Shown: piece by piece, positions 16,007 to 26,545 of the stretch | Layout of the letters: each line of letters begins with the position of its first letter | Position numbering within the stretch: the first letter of the stretch is position 1 | Assembly: GCA_964497585.1 (NCBI GenBank) | Contig: CAZCDS010000061.1 | Location: 1-38,689 of the forward strand | Direction of reading: 5' to 3' | Length of the DNA stretch: 38,689 nucleotides | Origin: CAZCDS01 sp964497585 | GTDB taxonomy: Bacteria; Desulfobacterota; Desulfomonilia; Desulfomonilales; Desulfomonilaceae | The notes under the pieces: model-generated | What the model was told of the DNA's origin: nothing | What the model saw: only the letters and a program-made list of their open reading frames with translations | Database searches by the model: none | Program-made: the position numbers and the translations under genes

Positions 16007-16579
16007 TTGGGTAAGAAGAGATATGGTGTATTGGTGGATCTGAGGCGATGCACCGCATGTCAGGCGTGTCAGGTCTCCTGCAAGAGTGAGAACAGAGTGC
16101 CTCTGGGTGTGTGGAGAACCTGGGTAAAACAAATTGAGAAAGGACGCTATCCCACAGTGACCAGGTCCTTTCTGCCCGTTTTGTGCAACAACTGCGCGAA
16201 TCCGGCCTGTGTCACCGTGTGTCCCACAAAAGCTTCCATTCAAAGGCCTGATGGTGTCGTGATCATTGACCCCCACCGCTGCATAGGGTGCCGCTATTGT
16301 ATGGCCGCATGTCCGTATGGTGTCAGATACATCAACCCTCTCTTGGGAATCGCCCAAAAGTGCGATTGGTGCTCCCAGAGAATTGATGACGGTTTCGAGC
16401 CGGCCTGCGTGGTTGACTGCCCGACCGGAGCAATCGTCTTTGGAGATTTGAACGATCCACAATCCACGATCTCAAGGATGATAAGTAAATTGCCGACGAA
16501 CAGGTTGAAAGTCGATATGGGCACCAAGCCGCAAGCCTTCTACATCGGATTGGATGAGTATACCGTGTTGGAGAAATAA
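16007..16579 (+). CDS. Four-cluster ferredoxin subunit (PsrB/DmsB/DsrO/NrfC type)
   Basis: This protein of about 190 aa carries sixteen cysteines in four groups (CTACQACQVSC, LCNNCANPACVTVC, CIGCRYCMAAC, CDWC...ACVVDC), typical of subunits holding four [4Fe-4S] clusters. It relays electrons between a periplasmic or cytoplasmic catalytic subunit and an NrfD-type membrane protein, encoded next. No signal peptide is present. If it acts outside the membrane it would have to be exported together with the Tat-signal-bearing subunit at 17481, as in PsrAB-type complexes. TTG 16007 is preceded by AAGGAG with a six-base spacing. GTG codons at 15983 and 15992 in the same frame are alternatives with poor ribosome-binding sites. 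Confidence 0.85.
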   Translation: MGKKRYGVLVDLRRCTACQACQVSCKSENRVPLGVWRTWVKQIEKGRYPTVTRSFLPVLCNNCANPACVTVCPTKASIQRPDGVVIIDPHRCIGCRYCMAACPYGVRYINPLLGIAQKCDWCSQRIDDGFEPACVVDCPTGAIVFGDLNDPQSTISRMISKLPTNRLKVDMGTKPQAFYIGLDEYTVLEK

Positions 16580-16582
16580 GCC

Positions 16583-17479
16583 ATGGATCCAATTGTCCTT
16601 TACAATGTGCATCACCAGGAAGTATTCGGGATTCCAATCTCCATCTACTTTTACCTGACCGGTTTAAGTGCAGGGTCGTTTATCCTGTCCACGTTGGCTT
16701 ACGTCTTTGGCGTGAAGAAATACCAACCCCTGGGTAAGCCGGGGGTCGTCCTGGCGACGGTGCTCCTCCTGGTTGCGCCGGTGATGCTGCTGCTCCACGC
16801 GGGGAGACCCATGAGGGCATGGCATCTGTTCGTCTACATCAATTGGACCTCTCCCATTTCATGGGGCTCGTTCCTGCTGACCCTCTACCCGCTTTGCTGC
16901 ATAGTGTATGGCTACTTCATGTTCAAAGGGGACGCGGCAAAGACAAAAATCTTTGGGATAATCGGCATACCGTTGGCCGTGATGGTTCACGGGTACACGG
17001 GATGGATACTCTCGTTCGGCAAAGCACGAGCCTTATGGAATACCGCGTTGATGCCCATCTTGTTTCTCGTGTCAGCGATGGTCTCGGGTATCGCCCTAAT
17101 GATCGTGGTTAGTCTCATAAGGGATCGGTTCTTCACAAAAGGAAAGACCGTCAACAAAGAGGTCATGGATGGTTTGTGCAACTTCTTGGCGATCGCGATC
17201 GTAATAGATATTTTCCTCGTCCTGAGCGATATATCAACTCTCCTGATCTCTCACTCGGACGCTCAGGAAGTAGCCCGAGTGCTATTGTTTGGTCACTTCG
17301 CCCTCTCTTTCGTCTTATTGGAAAATGTTATTGGCAAGATCATCCCTTTCTTCATCCTCGCTGTTCCCCGATGGAGGACGGCACCCGCGGTTCTTGTGGC
17401 TTCGTTGCTGGTTATCGTGGCTATTTTTCTCATGAGATACAATGTAGTCGTGGGAGGAGAGTACGTTCCTCTCGTGTAG
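16583..17479 (+). CDS. NrfD/PsrC-family quinone-interacting membrane subunit
   Basis: This 298-aa integral membrane protein has about eight hydrophobic helices. It matches the NrfD/PsrC family: FYLTGLSAGSFILSTLAY near the start, LLLHAGRPMRAWHLF with the conserved HxGRP-like segment, SPISWGSFLLTLYP, and later VHGYTGWILSFGKAR. These proteins bind quinone and anchor the four-cluster ferredoxin, exchanging electrons between quinol and iron-sulfur or haem partners. Its ATG lies three bases after the stop of the ferredoxin gene, and the next gene starts two bases after its own stop, so translation is tightly coupled. Confidence 0.85.
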   Translation: MDPIVLYNVHHQEVFGIPISIYFYLTGLSAGSFILSTLAYVFGVKKYQPLGKPGVVLATVLLLVAPVMLLLHAGRPMRAWHLFVYINWTSPISWGSFLLTLYPLCCIVYGYFMFKGDAAKTKIFGIIGIPLAVMVHGYTGWILSFGKARALWNTALMPILFLVSAMVSGIALMIVVSLIRDRFFTKGKTVNKEVMDGLCNFLAIAIVIDIFLVLSDISTLLISHSDAQEVARVLLFGHFALSFVLLENVIGKIIPFFILAVPRWRTAPAVLVASLLVIVAIFLMRYNVVVGGEYVPLV

Positions 17480-17480
17480 C

Positions 17481-19727
17481 ATGGATAGGCGAACAATCAT
17501 GAAGGATGTTACCAGAAGAACTTTTTTGAAAGCAGGGGCGGCTCTTTCCACGTTCCTGCTGGCCAAGAATTCCCTTGCAGGAATCAACATCGATCAGTTG
17601 CTGGACGATGGATTTGTGAGTCTGCGGAACGGCAAGTTTCTCCAGGTGAAACCCACTACGTGCACTGAATGTCCGGCGGGATGCGGGATAATCGGTTTCG
17701 TGGATCGCGGGCGACTCGTTTCGATCCATGGCAATCCAAAGGACCCGAATAGTATAGGGAAGATATGTGCGAGAGGGATCGCCGCGATCAACGGACTCTA
17801 TGATCCCGAAAGAGTCTTGCATCCCCTGAAGCGGGCCGGGAAGAGGGGCGAGGGACGATGGGAACGTATTTCCTGGGATGCAGCTCTGCGACTACTTGCG
17901 GCAAGGTTAAAGGAAACACGGAAATCGAGGGAAGACGAGGCTTTCGTATTCGATGACGGCGATGAGGCACACCCCGGGATCGTCCTGGACTTCATGCACG
18001 CATTCGGTTCCCCCACCTACTTGAGCCGGGCCAAGTTCCGCCGGGCGACCCAAATTGCCGCCTGTTCGCAGACCCTCGGGGTCGAGTCGGTCGTGCCCGA
18101 TGCGTCGCGGAGCACGTACATCCTCAATTTTGGGGCCAACCCGTACGAGCATCACGAGCACTACGTGCCTCTCATTCATAGACTCATTGATAACCGGGTT
18201 GAAAAGGGTGCCAAGTTGATCACGTTTGATGTGAGGCTTTCCAATACCGCAGCCAAGAGCGACACATGGATCCCCTGCCACCCGGGGAGCGACGGATTCC
18301 TAGCTCTGGCCATTGCAAACATTATCCTCCAAAACGGGCTGGAGGACAAGGACTTCGTACAAAATTGGCTGGACTGGTCCGAAGAGCAACTGCGCGATCG
18401 GCTTGCGGCATTCACTCCGTCGGATGCCGAGATGATTTCGGGGGTGAAGAGGGAAGAGATTGAGCGACTGGCAGTGGAATTCGCGCGCGAGAAGCCTGCT
18501 GTAGCCATTTCAGGTAATGGGGTCAGAATGCAGCCCAATGGGACGTACCAGGAGATGGCCATTCTCCTGCTGAATGGGATAACGGGCAATCTCGACGTGC
18601 CCGGAGGGCTCTGCTTGCCGCGGAGCTTTCCGCTTGAGCGCGGCGGGCACGGCACTCCCCCGGCGTCCTATCGCCAGGCCGGAGAGTTGTTCTCACAGCT
18701 TCAGAGTGGAGATCGCCGTGTCTCTGCTTACGTGGCTTACAAGACGAACCCTGCATACTCAAGTGCCGATTGCAGGGCAGCGCAGATCGTTCTCAAGGAT
18801 GAAAAACTGATTCCATTTCTGGCCGTCATCGACACCCATCTTACCGAGACCGCGAAATTGGCGGATATCGTTCTTCCCGCAGCGTCAACATTGGAGAGCT
18901 GGGGCATTGAATCGAGGCCTTCTCTGGATTTTGTGCCCCAGCTCAATGTGATTCAGCCGGTGGTTCCGCCGCGAGGTGAAGCCAAGGAGATCGGCGAGGT
19001 CTTGATCCGCGTCTCGGCAAGGCTCGATGAAGGATTGGGGGGTCGTTTCCCGTTCAAGAAATCTCGGGATTATGTTGAGTCCGTTGTGACTCGATTCCCG
19101 GAGCTCGTTCATGCCGGCGGAGTAGGCCGTTTACGAAAGAGGGGAGTCTGGGTTGATCCCCAATCTCGCCCCACATTCACGCTGTTTAAAACAGACAAAT
19201 TCCACACGCCGTCTGGAAAATATCAAGTTTTTCCTGGAGCTTCCCATCCAGGCAACCAAGACCTTGCTGCGATCTTCCGACCGAGAGAAGGCAAAACAGG
19301 GAGCATATTCATGACCACCTTCCTCACCGGCCTTCGATCATCGAGGAATGCCAACTGTAAATGGCTTGCGGAAATCTCCCATGAGAACCGTCTATGGATG
19401 CATCCTGACACCGCATCGAGCTACGGGGTGCGGGAGGGTGACGATGTCGAGGTTACCTCAGGTGCCGGCGCGGTTCGTGTTCAGGCAAGGATAACCTGGG
19501 GGATCCAGCCCGGCCTTGTAGCGCTGGCCAGAGGCTTCGGCCACGAGGCATATGGGAACATTTCGAGAGCAAGACGGTTTTCAAGCAAAGACCCGGACAC
19601 CGAACTCATCTGGTGGAACCGAGCAGAGAGCGACGTCAACGCCAATATTCTGGTCCCTGTTTCTCTTGATCCGGTGTCGGGAGGCCAAGCGTGGAACGCG
19701 ATCGAAGTGAGGCTCAAGAAATGCTGA
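17481..19727 (+). CDS. Molybdopterin-oxidoreductase-family subunit with Tat signal; metal-ligand cysteine apparently absent
   Basis: This 748-aa protein of the DMSO-reductase superfamily (PsrA/PhsA/QrcB-like) starts with a twin-arginine signal (RRTFLK at residues 12-17) and so is exported. A [4Fe-4S] motif C61-x2-C64-x3-C68...C96 follows, then the pterin domains (SGNGVRMQPNGTYQE, TNPAY, HLTETAKLADIVLPAAS, and a C-terminal domain with TTFLTGLRSS). In Psr/Phs/Nap relatives the metal-coordinating Cys lies eight residues after the GSPN motif. Here the segment reads GSPTYLSRAKFRR, with Arg 187 in that place and the nearest Cys at 195. It may therefore carry no Mo/W and serve only for electron transfer, as described for QrcB. 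An alternative start is ATG 17499. It overlaps the cytochrome gene by 7 bp. Confidence 0.85.
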   Translation: MDRRTIMKDVTRRTFLKAGAALSTFLLAKNSLAGINIDQLLDDGFVSLRNGKFLQVKPTTCTECPAGCGIIGFVDRGRLVSIHGNPKDPNSIGKICARGIAAINGLYDPERVLHPLKRAGKRGEGRWERISWDAALRLLAARLKETRKSREDEAFVFDDGDEAHPGIVLDFMHAFGSPTYLSRAKFRRATQIAACSQTLGVESVVPDASRSTYILNFGANPYEHHEHYVPLIHRLIDNRVEKGAKLITFDVRLSNTAAKSDTWIPCHPGSDGFLALAIANIILQNGLEDKDFVQNWLDWSEEQLRDRLAAFTPSDAEMISGVKREEIERLAVEFAREKPAVAISGNGVRMQPNGTYQEMAILLLNGITGNLDVPGGLCLPRSFPLERGGHGTPPASYRQAGELFSQLQSGDRRVSAYVAYKTNPAYSSADCRAAQIVLKDEKLIPFLAVIDTHLTETAKLADIVLPAASTLESWGIESRPSLDFVPQLNVIQPVVPPRGEAKEIGEVLIRVSARLDEGLGGRFPFKKSRDYVESVVTRFPELVHAGGVGRLRKRGVWVDPQSRPTFTLFKTDKFHTPSGKYQVFPGASHPGNQDLAAIFRPREGKTGSIFMTTFLTGLRSSRNANCKWLAEISHENRLWMHPDTASSYGVREGDDVEVTSGAGAVRVQARITWGIQPGLVALARGFGHEAYGNISRARRFSSKDPDTELIWWNRAESDVNANILVPVSLDPVSGGQAWNAIEVRLKKC

Positions 19728-20287
19728 CCACCGGGCAAAGGAAGATACTCGTTGGAGCTTTGGTGCTGGTCCTCCTGGCCGTATCGCCCTATTTCCTCTT
19801 CGGCCTGGTTCGTCACACCACTTCAGACAGGACCACGTGTATGTCCTGCCACATCAAGACCCAGGGTGAGGAGTTTTGGGCGCAGTCCAACCGGCACCGG
19901 CCGAGCATTGGTTGCCGACAGTGCCACTCAGATAATGACGGAGTTTTTGCAACGGATCTTTCCAAGTACTCGGACCTCGTCAATTTCAACTGCGTTCAGT
20001 GCCACCGGAATGCCATGGAGCGGAACGTGAAGGTGCGGGTAAAAGTCTTTCTGCCGGAGAAGAACAAGAACTATGAGTGGACCTTGAGCGATATGTACAA
20101 GTGGCACGTAGGAAAAAAGACCGCCACCTGCGTTGACTGCCATCACAATGTCGCCCACAAGGCCGCATCCGAGAAAACCTACTATCCGATCATGGAATAC
20201 TGTGCCGGGTGTCACTATCATGCCAAGAAGGACGACTATGTTCGTGTTGAACCGTTTCCACCTCTTATGTTCGTCGGGAAGAAGTAA
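19721..20287 (+). CDS. Membrane-anchored pentahaem c-type cytochrome
   Basis: This 188-aa protein has one N-terminal membrane helix (residues about 8-30, uncleaved-anchor type) and five CxxCH haem sites: CMSCH, CRQCH, CVQCH, CVDCH and CAGCH. It resembles NapC/NrfH-type or DsrJ/QrcA-like electron carriers facing the periplasm. It overlaps the preceding molybdopterin-family gene by 7 bp and is followed directly by a b-type cytochrome gene, so it very likely belongs to the same complex, linking the exported subunits to the quinone-reactive membrane proteins. The ATG at 19721 is chosen over the in-frame GTG at 19691 because it gives a hydrophobic anchor close to the N-terminus. Confidence 0.85.
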   Translation: MLTTGQRKILVGALVLVLLAVSPYFLFGLVRHTTSDRTTCMSCHIKTQGEEFWAQSNRHRPSIGCRQCHSDNDGVFATDLSKYSDLVNFNCVQCHRNAMERNVKVRVKVFLPEKNKNYEWTLSDMYKWHVGKKTATCVDCHHNVAHKAASEKTYYPIMEYCAGCHYHAKKDDYVRVEPFPPLMFVGKK

Positions 20288-20288
20288 G

Positions 20289-21338
20289 ATGCGGGGACTG
20301 CGCTGGTTTCCCCTCATCGCGCTCCTCCTCGTCCTCGTTCCGGGTCCTGTCTCACTCGGCCAGGACAGAGGACCGGGGCCGATCTACAGTAACAATCCAG
20401 AGATCGTGCCTTCCGCAAAAGAATTCCACGGCACTTCGGAGAGATTTGTCAAACGGAGTGGGAAGACGTGTGTGGCCTGTCACGACGATGTCAACTATCC
20501 GAGACGTGATTTCTTCCAAGCGGAATCCCACACGAAACAGACGTTCCTTTGGGTGGTCACAACGCTCTGTCTGATGACATTCGCAGTCGGTGTTCTCGGC
20601 AGCATCTCGGTTTGGTCCAAGGGCCGCGCCAAAAGTCTCCATAGGAAGATCAGATGGCCGGAGGTCTGGCGATCTGTCTTCTCATGGGTATTGTTCGAGC
20701 GAAAGATCTTTCGGCAGAACTATTGGAGGTGGTTCAATTTCTTTTCCATCTCTATAGGCTTTATCATGCTGTTCCTTGTGTTCTTGTTCAGTGTCGTTAC
20801 CCGGTCCGTGGTCCACTCTCCATTCTTTCTGGAAGGCGGAGGCTCGAATGTCTTGGATTTCCTGATGGATTTCCTCGGCGCGATGATGCTGGTCGGCGTG
20901 GTGTCTGCGTTTCTCCGGAGATCCGTGTTCAAGCCGCCGGAGCTTGTCAACCGGACCGAAGACCTGGTGTTGCTGGCATTGCTGTTCTTCATCATCACAT
21001 CGGGGTTTGTCCTGGAAGCATTCCGTCTGGCCGCGTTCCCGTGGTATCCGGAGATGCGGTATTCCTTTGTAGGCAACGCATTGGCTCATTTCATTCGGGG
21101 AGAACAGGTCCACTGGTTGTCAGCGCGCTTTTATCTCTGGATCATCCACGGATCCCTGGCGCTGATCTTCATTGCCGCGATTCCCTACACCAAGATCATG
21201 CATTTCGCCACGGCGCCGTTGACGATACTTTTTACCGCTTCAGAAGAACCGATGTACGAGTTTCGCCCGCCCAAGCAAGTAACGAATAGCCCCGGCTCCT
21301 CAACGACACACTGGGGAGGGGAGGTCCAGAGAGGATGA
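20289..21338 (+). CDS. Membrane b-type cytochrome (NarI/DsrM/HdrE-like) with an N-terminal c-haem site
   Basis: This 349-aa protein has a signal peptide or first helix (RWFPLIALLLVLVPGPVSL), a short periplasmic part with one CxxCH (CVACH at about residue 60), then about five membrane helices of the nitrate-reductase-gamma type. His residues suited to b-haem ligation include ALAHFIRGEQVHW and IIHGSLALIF. DsrM and HdrE, the closest functional analogues, transfer electrons between quinol and a CCG iron-sulfur protein, and such a protein is encoded next with an ATGA overlap. The fused c-haem segment is not usual for DsrM and could receive electrons from the pentahaem cytochrome. The start at 20289 immediately follows the cytochrome gene; longer readings would overlap that gene extensively. 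Confidence 0.82.
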   Translation: MRGLRWFPLIALLLVLVPGPVSLGQDRGPGPIYSNNPEIVPSAKEFHGTSERFVKRSGKTCVACHDDVNYPRRDFFQAESHTKQTFLWVVTTLCLMTFAVGVLGSISVWSKGRAKSLHRKIRWPEVWRSVFSWVLFERKIFRQNYWRWFNFFSISIGFIMLFLVFLFSVVTRSVVHSPFFLEGGGSNVLDFLMDFLGAMMLVGVVSAFLRRSVFKPPELVNRTEDLVLLALLFFIITSGFVLEAFRLAAFPWYPEMRYSFVGNALAHFIRGEQVHWLSARFYLWIIHGSLALIFIAAIPYTKIMHFATAPLTILFTASEEPMYEFRPPKQVTNSPGSSTTHWGGEVQRG

Positions 21339-22663
21339 ATAGGATCGATATCAGCAACTTAAGTATGCTTCAGTTGATGTCTCTCGACGCGTGCACGTCC
21401 TGTAACGAATGCGTGGCGATGTGCCCGGTGTATGCGCAGGATAGTCGGTATCCTTTGACTGCTCGGGCCAAGATCTCCGCCCTGAAAAAGATTGTGCGGG
21501 GCATGTACGGGCTTAAAAGCGAGATATTGGGGCACTCGGGACTCGTGGAGAATCTTCTTGGACCCAGGGTCCGAGAGGTTGTCTCGAGGGCGTTGAGATA
21601 TGAGGAGCTTGATCCGTCGGAGATCGAGAAGTTCATTGAATATGTGTACGAATGCAGCACCTGTGGTCAATGCCACATGATTTGCCCTGCCGGTATTGAT
21701 ACGGTCAACATTTGGGAATCCATACGCCGATCTATCGTGACCGCCGGCCTGGGACCGTTACCGAACCAGAAACTCTTGATCCAGAGCACCATCTCCTATG
21801 ACAATCCCTGGGGTCAGCCTCGGTCCTCCAGAGCCAGGTGGGTGAGAACTGGGACCAAAGAGAAGCTCCTTGTCCGCGAGGCCCGGACATTCAAAAAGGG
21901 AATGGACATTCTCCTGTTTGTAGGCTGCACGGCCTCGTATGATGCCAACGTCAAGGAGGTGGCCATTAATACCTCTAACATCTTGAACGCGTTGGGACTC
22001 GAATGGGGTATTCTAGGCACCAAGGAGCGGTGTTGCGGAAGTGTGTTGCTGCGGATGGGAGACAAAGAGTTTGAGCGCATAGCGACTCAGAATATCGAAC
22101 AATTCAACAGTCTCGGCATACGGCACCTCGTTACTTCCTGTTCAGGGTGCTTCAAGACGATCAGCGAAGACTATGCGAAGGTAGGAAGACTGAACTTCGA
22201 GGTTCTCCATGTCGCACAGTTCCTGGCGAGATTATTGGACGAGAACAAGATTGATTTTACCACTGAATTGGGAATGAAGGTCACCTATCACGATCCTTGT
22301 CATCTTGGCCGAGCCTCGGGAGTGTACGCGGAACCGAGGAAGATAATTCGTTCTCTGCCTGGAGTAGAGCTCATCGAGATGGAGAGAACCTATCACAATT
22401 CCCGATGTTGCGGGGCAGGCGGCGGTCTGAAGGCAGGTTACCCCGAGATTCAGCAGAAGATGACCGTGGAACGGATACAGGAAGCGGATCGGACGGGAGC
22501 AAGTGAATTGGTGTCCGCATGTCCTTTTTGCTACCAGGGCCTGCAAATTGGAATTACCGCGGTGAAATCCAGATTGATCATGCGGGATCTTACCGAGCTG
22601 GTTGCGTTGGCAATGGGATTACCCCCATTGAGGGAGATGCGCCCAGGGGAGAAGGAAGCGTGA
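21335..22663 (+). CDS. HdrD/DsrK-like CCG iron-sulfur subunit
   Basis: This 442-aa cytoplasmic protein carries two ferredoxin-type motifs (C20-x2-C23-x2-C26-x3-C30 and CSTCGQCHMIC at about 107-117) and two CCG domains (VGC, RCCGS, SCSGC; DPCHLGR, RCCGAGGG, CPFC) that bind the special [4Fe-4S] centre of heterodisulfide-reductase-type enzymes. With the membrane cytochrome just upstream (4-bp overlap) it forms a DsrMK/HdrDE-like pair that exchanges electrons with a cytoplasmic thiol, disulfide or flavoprotein partner. It is a clear paralogue of the protein at 4988-6355 and shares its YDNPWGQPR segment. The stop overlaps the GTG of the next gene. Confidence 0.86.
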   Translation: MNRIDISNLSMLQLMSLDACTSCNECVAMCPVYAQDSRYPLTARAKISALKKIVRGMYGLKSEILGHSGLVENLLGPRVREVVSRALRYEELDPSEIEKFIEYVYECSTCGQCHMICPAGIDTVNIWESIRRSIVTAGLGPLPNQKLLIQSTISYDNPWGQPRSSRARWVRTGTKEKLLVREARTFKKGMDILLFVGCTASYDANVKEVAINTSNILNALGLEWGILGTKERCCGSVLLRMGDKEFERIATQNIEQFNSLGIRHLVTSCSGCFKTISEDYAKVGRLNFEVLHVAQFLARLLDENKIDFTTELGMKVTYHDPCHLGRASGVYAEPRKIIRSLPGVELIEMERTYHNSRCCGAGGGLKAGYPEIQQKMTVERIQEADRTGASELVSACPFCYQGLQIGITAVKSRLIMRDLTELVALAMGLPPLREMRPGEKEA

Positions 22664-23613
22664 CTCTGAAGGAACTGGTCGGAGACATCAGGGCGTACGA
22701 GGGCTTGACGCGAAAGAAGGGAATTGGAGTTCTTATCTCCCGCCTGCAGGATGTGGCGAACTTTGGAACGACGCTCGTCGGACCCGGGGATGACGCGGCA
22801 GCGATTCAGGAGCAGGGTTCATTCCTCCTCCTCGCAGCAGACGGCATTTGGAAGAGGATGCTGGCGCTGGATCCCTATGCAGCCGGCAGGGCATCCGTGA
22901 TCGTAAACGTCAACGATATCGTTGCAATGGGGGGAAAGCCGATTGCAATGGTCAACGTCCTCTCTTCCCCCAGGGACTATGATCTGGACGCTCTGCTCGA
23001 TGGCATCAACGACGCCAGCAGCCTCTACCGTGTCCCGATGTTGGGCGGACACTACCATCCCGAGGCCGATACGCCGGAACTATCGGTCGCGATCGTGGGA
23101 CGGGCGCGAAAGCTGTTGAGGTCTCATTCTGCACAGGCCAGTCATGACATCATCGTCGCAATGGACCTGGACGGCGCACGAGGACGAAGCTTTGTCAGCA
23201 GTTGGGATGCAACCGGTAATAAGACCACGGAACAGATCTGGGATCGACTCGGCGTCATCATCCAAATGGCCGAAGAAGACCTCTGCGACACCGCTTGCGA
23301 TATCAGCAACCCGGGAGTGTTGGGCAGCATCGCGATAATGCTCTCGGCTTCGGGGAAAGGCGCAGAAATCATGGTCGAAAGAATTCCGAGGCCGAGCAGC
23401 GTCAGCCTGGGTGACTGGCTGAAAATTTATCCGTCCTACGGCTTCATCCTGTGCGTGGCCAAGTGCAATCGGGAGCAATGCCTGGCTTTGTTTGAAGAAA
23501 AGGGAATAGCCGCCGGGGTGATCGGCCGGGTGACGGAAGGAGCTGAAATGGTGTTGCACTACGATGGAGAAAGGGAAACTATCTTCAATTTCAAAACAGA
23601 CATTCTCTATTGA
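22660..23613 (+). CDS. AIR-synthase-related (PurM/HypE-like) protein, sll0787-type
   Basis: This 317-aa ATP-dependent protein of the PurM/ThiL/SelD/HypE superfamily has the conserved GPGDDAAAI near residue 40, ADGIWKRML, a VNVNDIVAMGGKP segment binding the nucleotide phosphates, and a late SNPGVLGSIAIML. Such enzymes activate a substrate by phosphorylation. The overall sequence and the adjacent GNAT gene resemble the sll0787/MSMEG-type members of the Nit1C cluster linked to nitrile/cyanide nitrogen use; this is recognition by eye. It starts with GTG 22660 inside the stop of the HdrD-like gene (GTGA overlap) and is thus translationally coupled to the respiratory complex. Confidence 0.8.
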   Translation: MTLKELVGDIRAYEGLTRKKGIGVLISRLQDVANFGTTLVGPGDDAAAIQEQGSFLLLAADGIWKRMLALDPYAAGRASVIVNVNDIVAMGGKPIAMVNVLSSPRDYDLDALLDGINDASSLYRVPMLGGHYHPEADTPELSVAIVGRARKLLRSHSAQASHDIIVAMDLDGARGRSFVSSWDATGNKTTEQIWDRLGVIIQMAEEDLCDTACDISNPGVLGSIAIMLSASGKGAEIMVERIPRPSSVSLGDWLKIYPSYGFILCVAKCNREQCLALFEEKGIAAGVIGRVTEGAEMVLHYDGERETIFNFKTDILY

Positions 23614-23636
23614 TGGCCGAATGACCGGAGTCCGAA

Positions 23637-24077
23637 ATGGATGTTATCTGCAGAATGGTCCGAACGGAACAGGAAAAAGAGCAGGCCTTTCGAGTGAGGA
23701 ACCTGGTCTTTGTGAAAGAACAGGGCTTATTTGAATCGAGCGACCTTGACGAATTCGACGGTGACGCTCTTCATATCGTAGCCGAATGTAACAACACTGT
23801 TGTCGGCACCGTGAGGGTCTACCGGGAATCACCCGAGCTCTGGATGGGAGGACGTCTCGCTGTACTGAAAGAGTACCGAAACGGCAACGTAGGGTCCGTC
23901 CTCGTAAAAGAGGCCATGAAATCCGTGAAATCGAGAGGGGCACGTTGCTTTCTCGCTTTTATCCAATCGAAGAATGTCAGATATTTCAAGAGATTGGGTT
24001 GGAAGCCAGTGGGACCTATGTCGTTGCGTCATGGGGTCTTCCATCAGAAGATGGAAGCAAACCTGAACATAGTTTAG
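23637..24077 (+). CDS. GNAT-family N-acetyltransferase, MSMEG_0567/sll0786-like
   Basis: This 146-aa single-domain acetyltransferase would transfer an acyl group from CoA to an amine. It has FRVRNLVFVKEQGLFE at residues 18-33, the core VVGTVRVYRE, LWMGGRLAVLKEYRNGNVGSVLVKEA with the acetyl-CoA loop, and FLAFIQSKNVRYFKRLGWKPVG. This pattern, and its ending (HQKMEANL), fits the nitrogen-starvation acetyltransferase domain of Nit1C clusters as I remember it. In those clusters it neighbours an AIR-synthase-like protein, as here (23 bp upstream). GGAG lies seven bases before the ATG. The following 249 bp hold no gene but supply the ribosome-binding site of the next one. Confidence 0.8.
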   Translation: MDVICRMVRTEQEKEQAFRVRNLVFVKEQGLFESSDLDEFDGDALHIVAECNNTVVGTVRVYRESPELWMGGRLAVLKEYRNGNVGSVLVKEAMKSVKSRGARCFLAFIQSKNVRYFKRLGWKPVGPMSLRHGVFHQKMEANLNIV

Positions 24078-24326
24078 TCGGGCACCTAAAATCCTGAACG
24101 AACTCGATGGATTTGAGCCGGATTACAAGGAGCAAGAAGGAAATGGGGCTCACCGTGGTCGCTGATTTCACCGGGAACCCTCCCCACGGTAAGCAAGTGA
24201 AGGTGGCGTTCAAGGCTCATCTCGCAAGAAAAGCTGCTGTCATCCTTGTTCGGGGTCGCCGGTCCCAGAGATTTGTCCCGATAGTCGTACCGAATACGGT
24301 CTATTTTCGACAAAGGAGGTTTCATC

Positions 24327-26276
<1,950 letters not shown>

Positions 26277-26545
26277 GTCTTCTCCGATGAAGATCTCAGG
26301 CGTTGACTACTGTCAGCCGCTCAGGCAACGAACAAAAGAATCTTCCGGGGATCGGAGGCGCAACGGACGATTGCGGGGCACACTGTGCATGCTTCAGGCC
26401 GAACCGTCGATTCTCTGCACAGCATGATCGCGTTGCGACCTCGGCTCATTTTTCGACTCGGCTCGGTGGAGACGGGACCTGAATACGTTGCATCGATCCA
26501 TGATTGTCTGCCCATAGGGGTGAGCCGGGAGACGTTGGTTACGAG

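Noticed and set aside
20133..20288. Upstream extension of the b/c cytochrome gene
   Set aside because: The extension lies in another frame within the pentahaem cytochrome gene and lacks protein features. The signal peptide begins at 20289.
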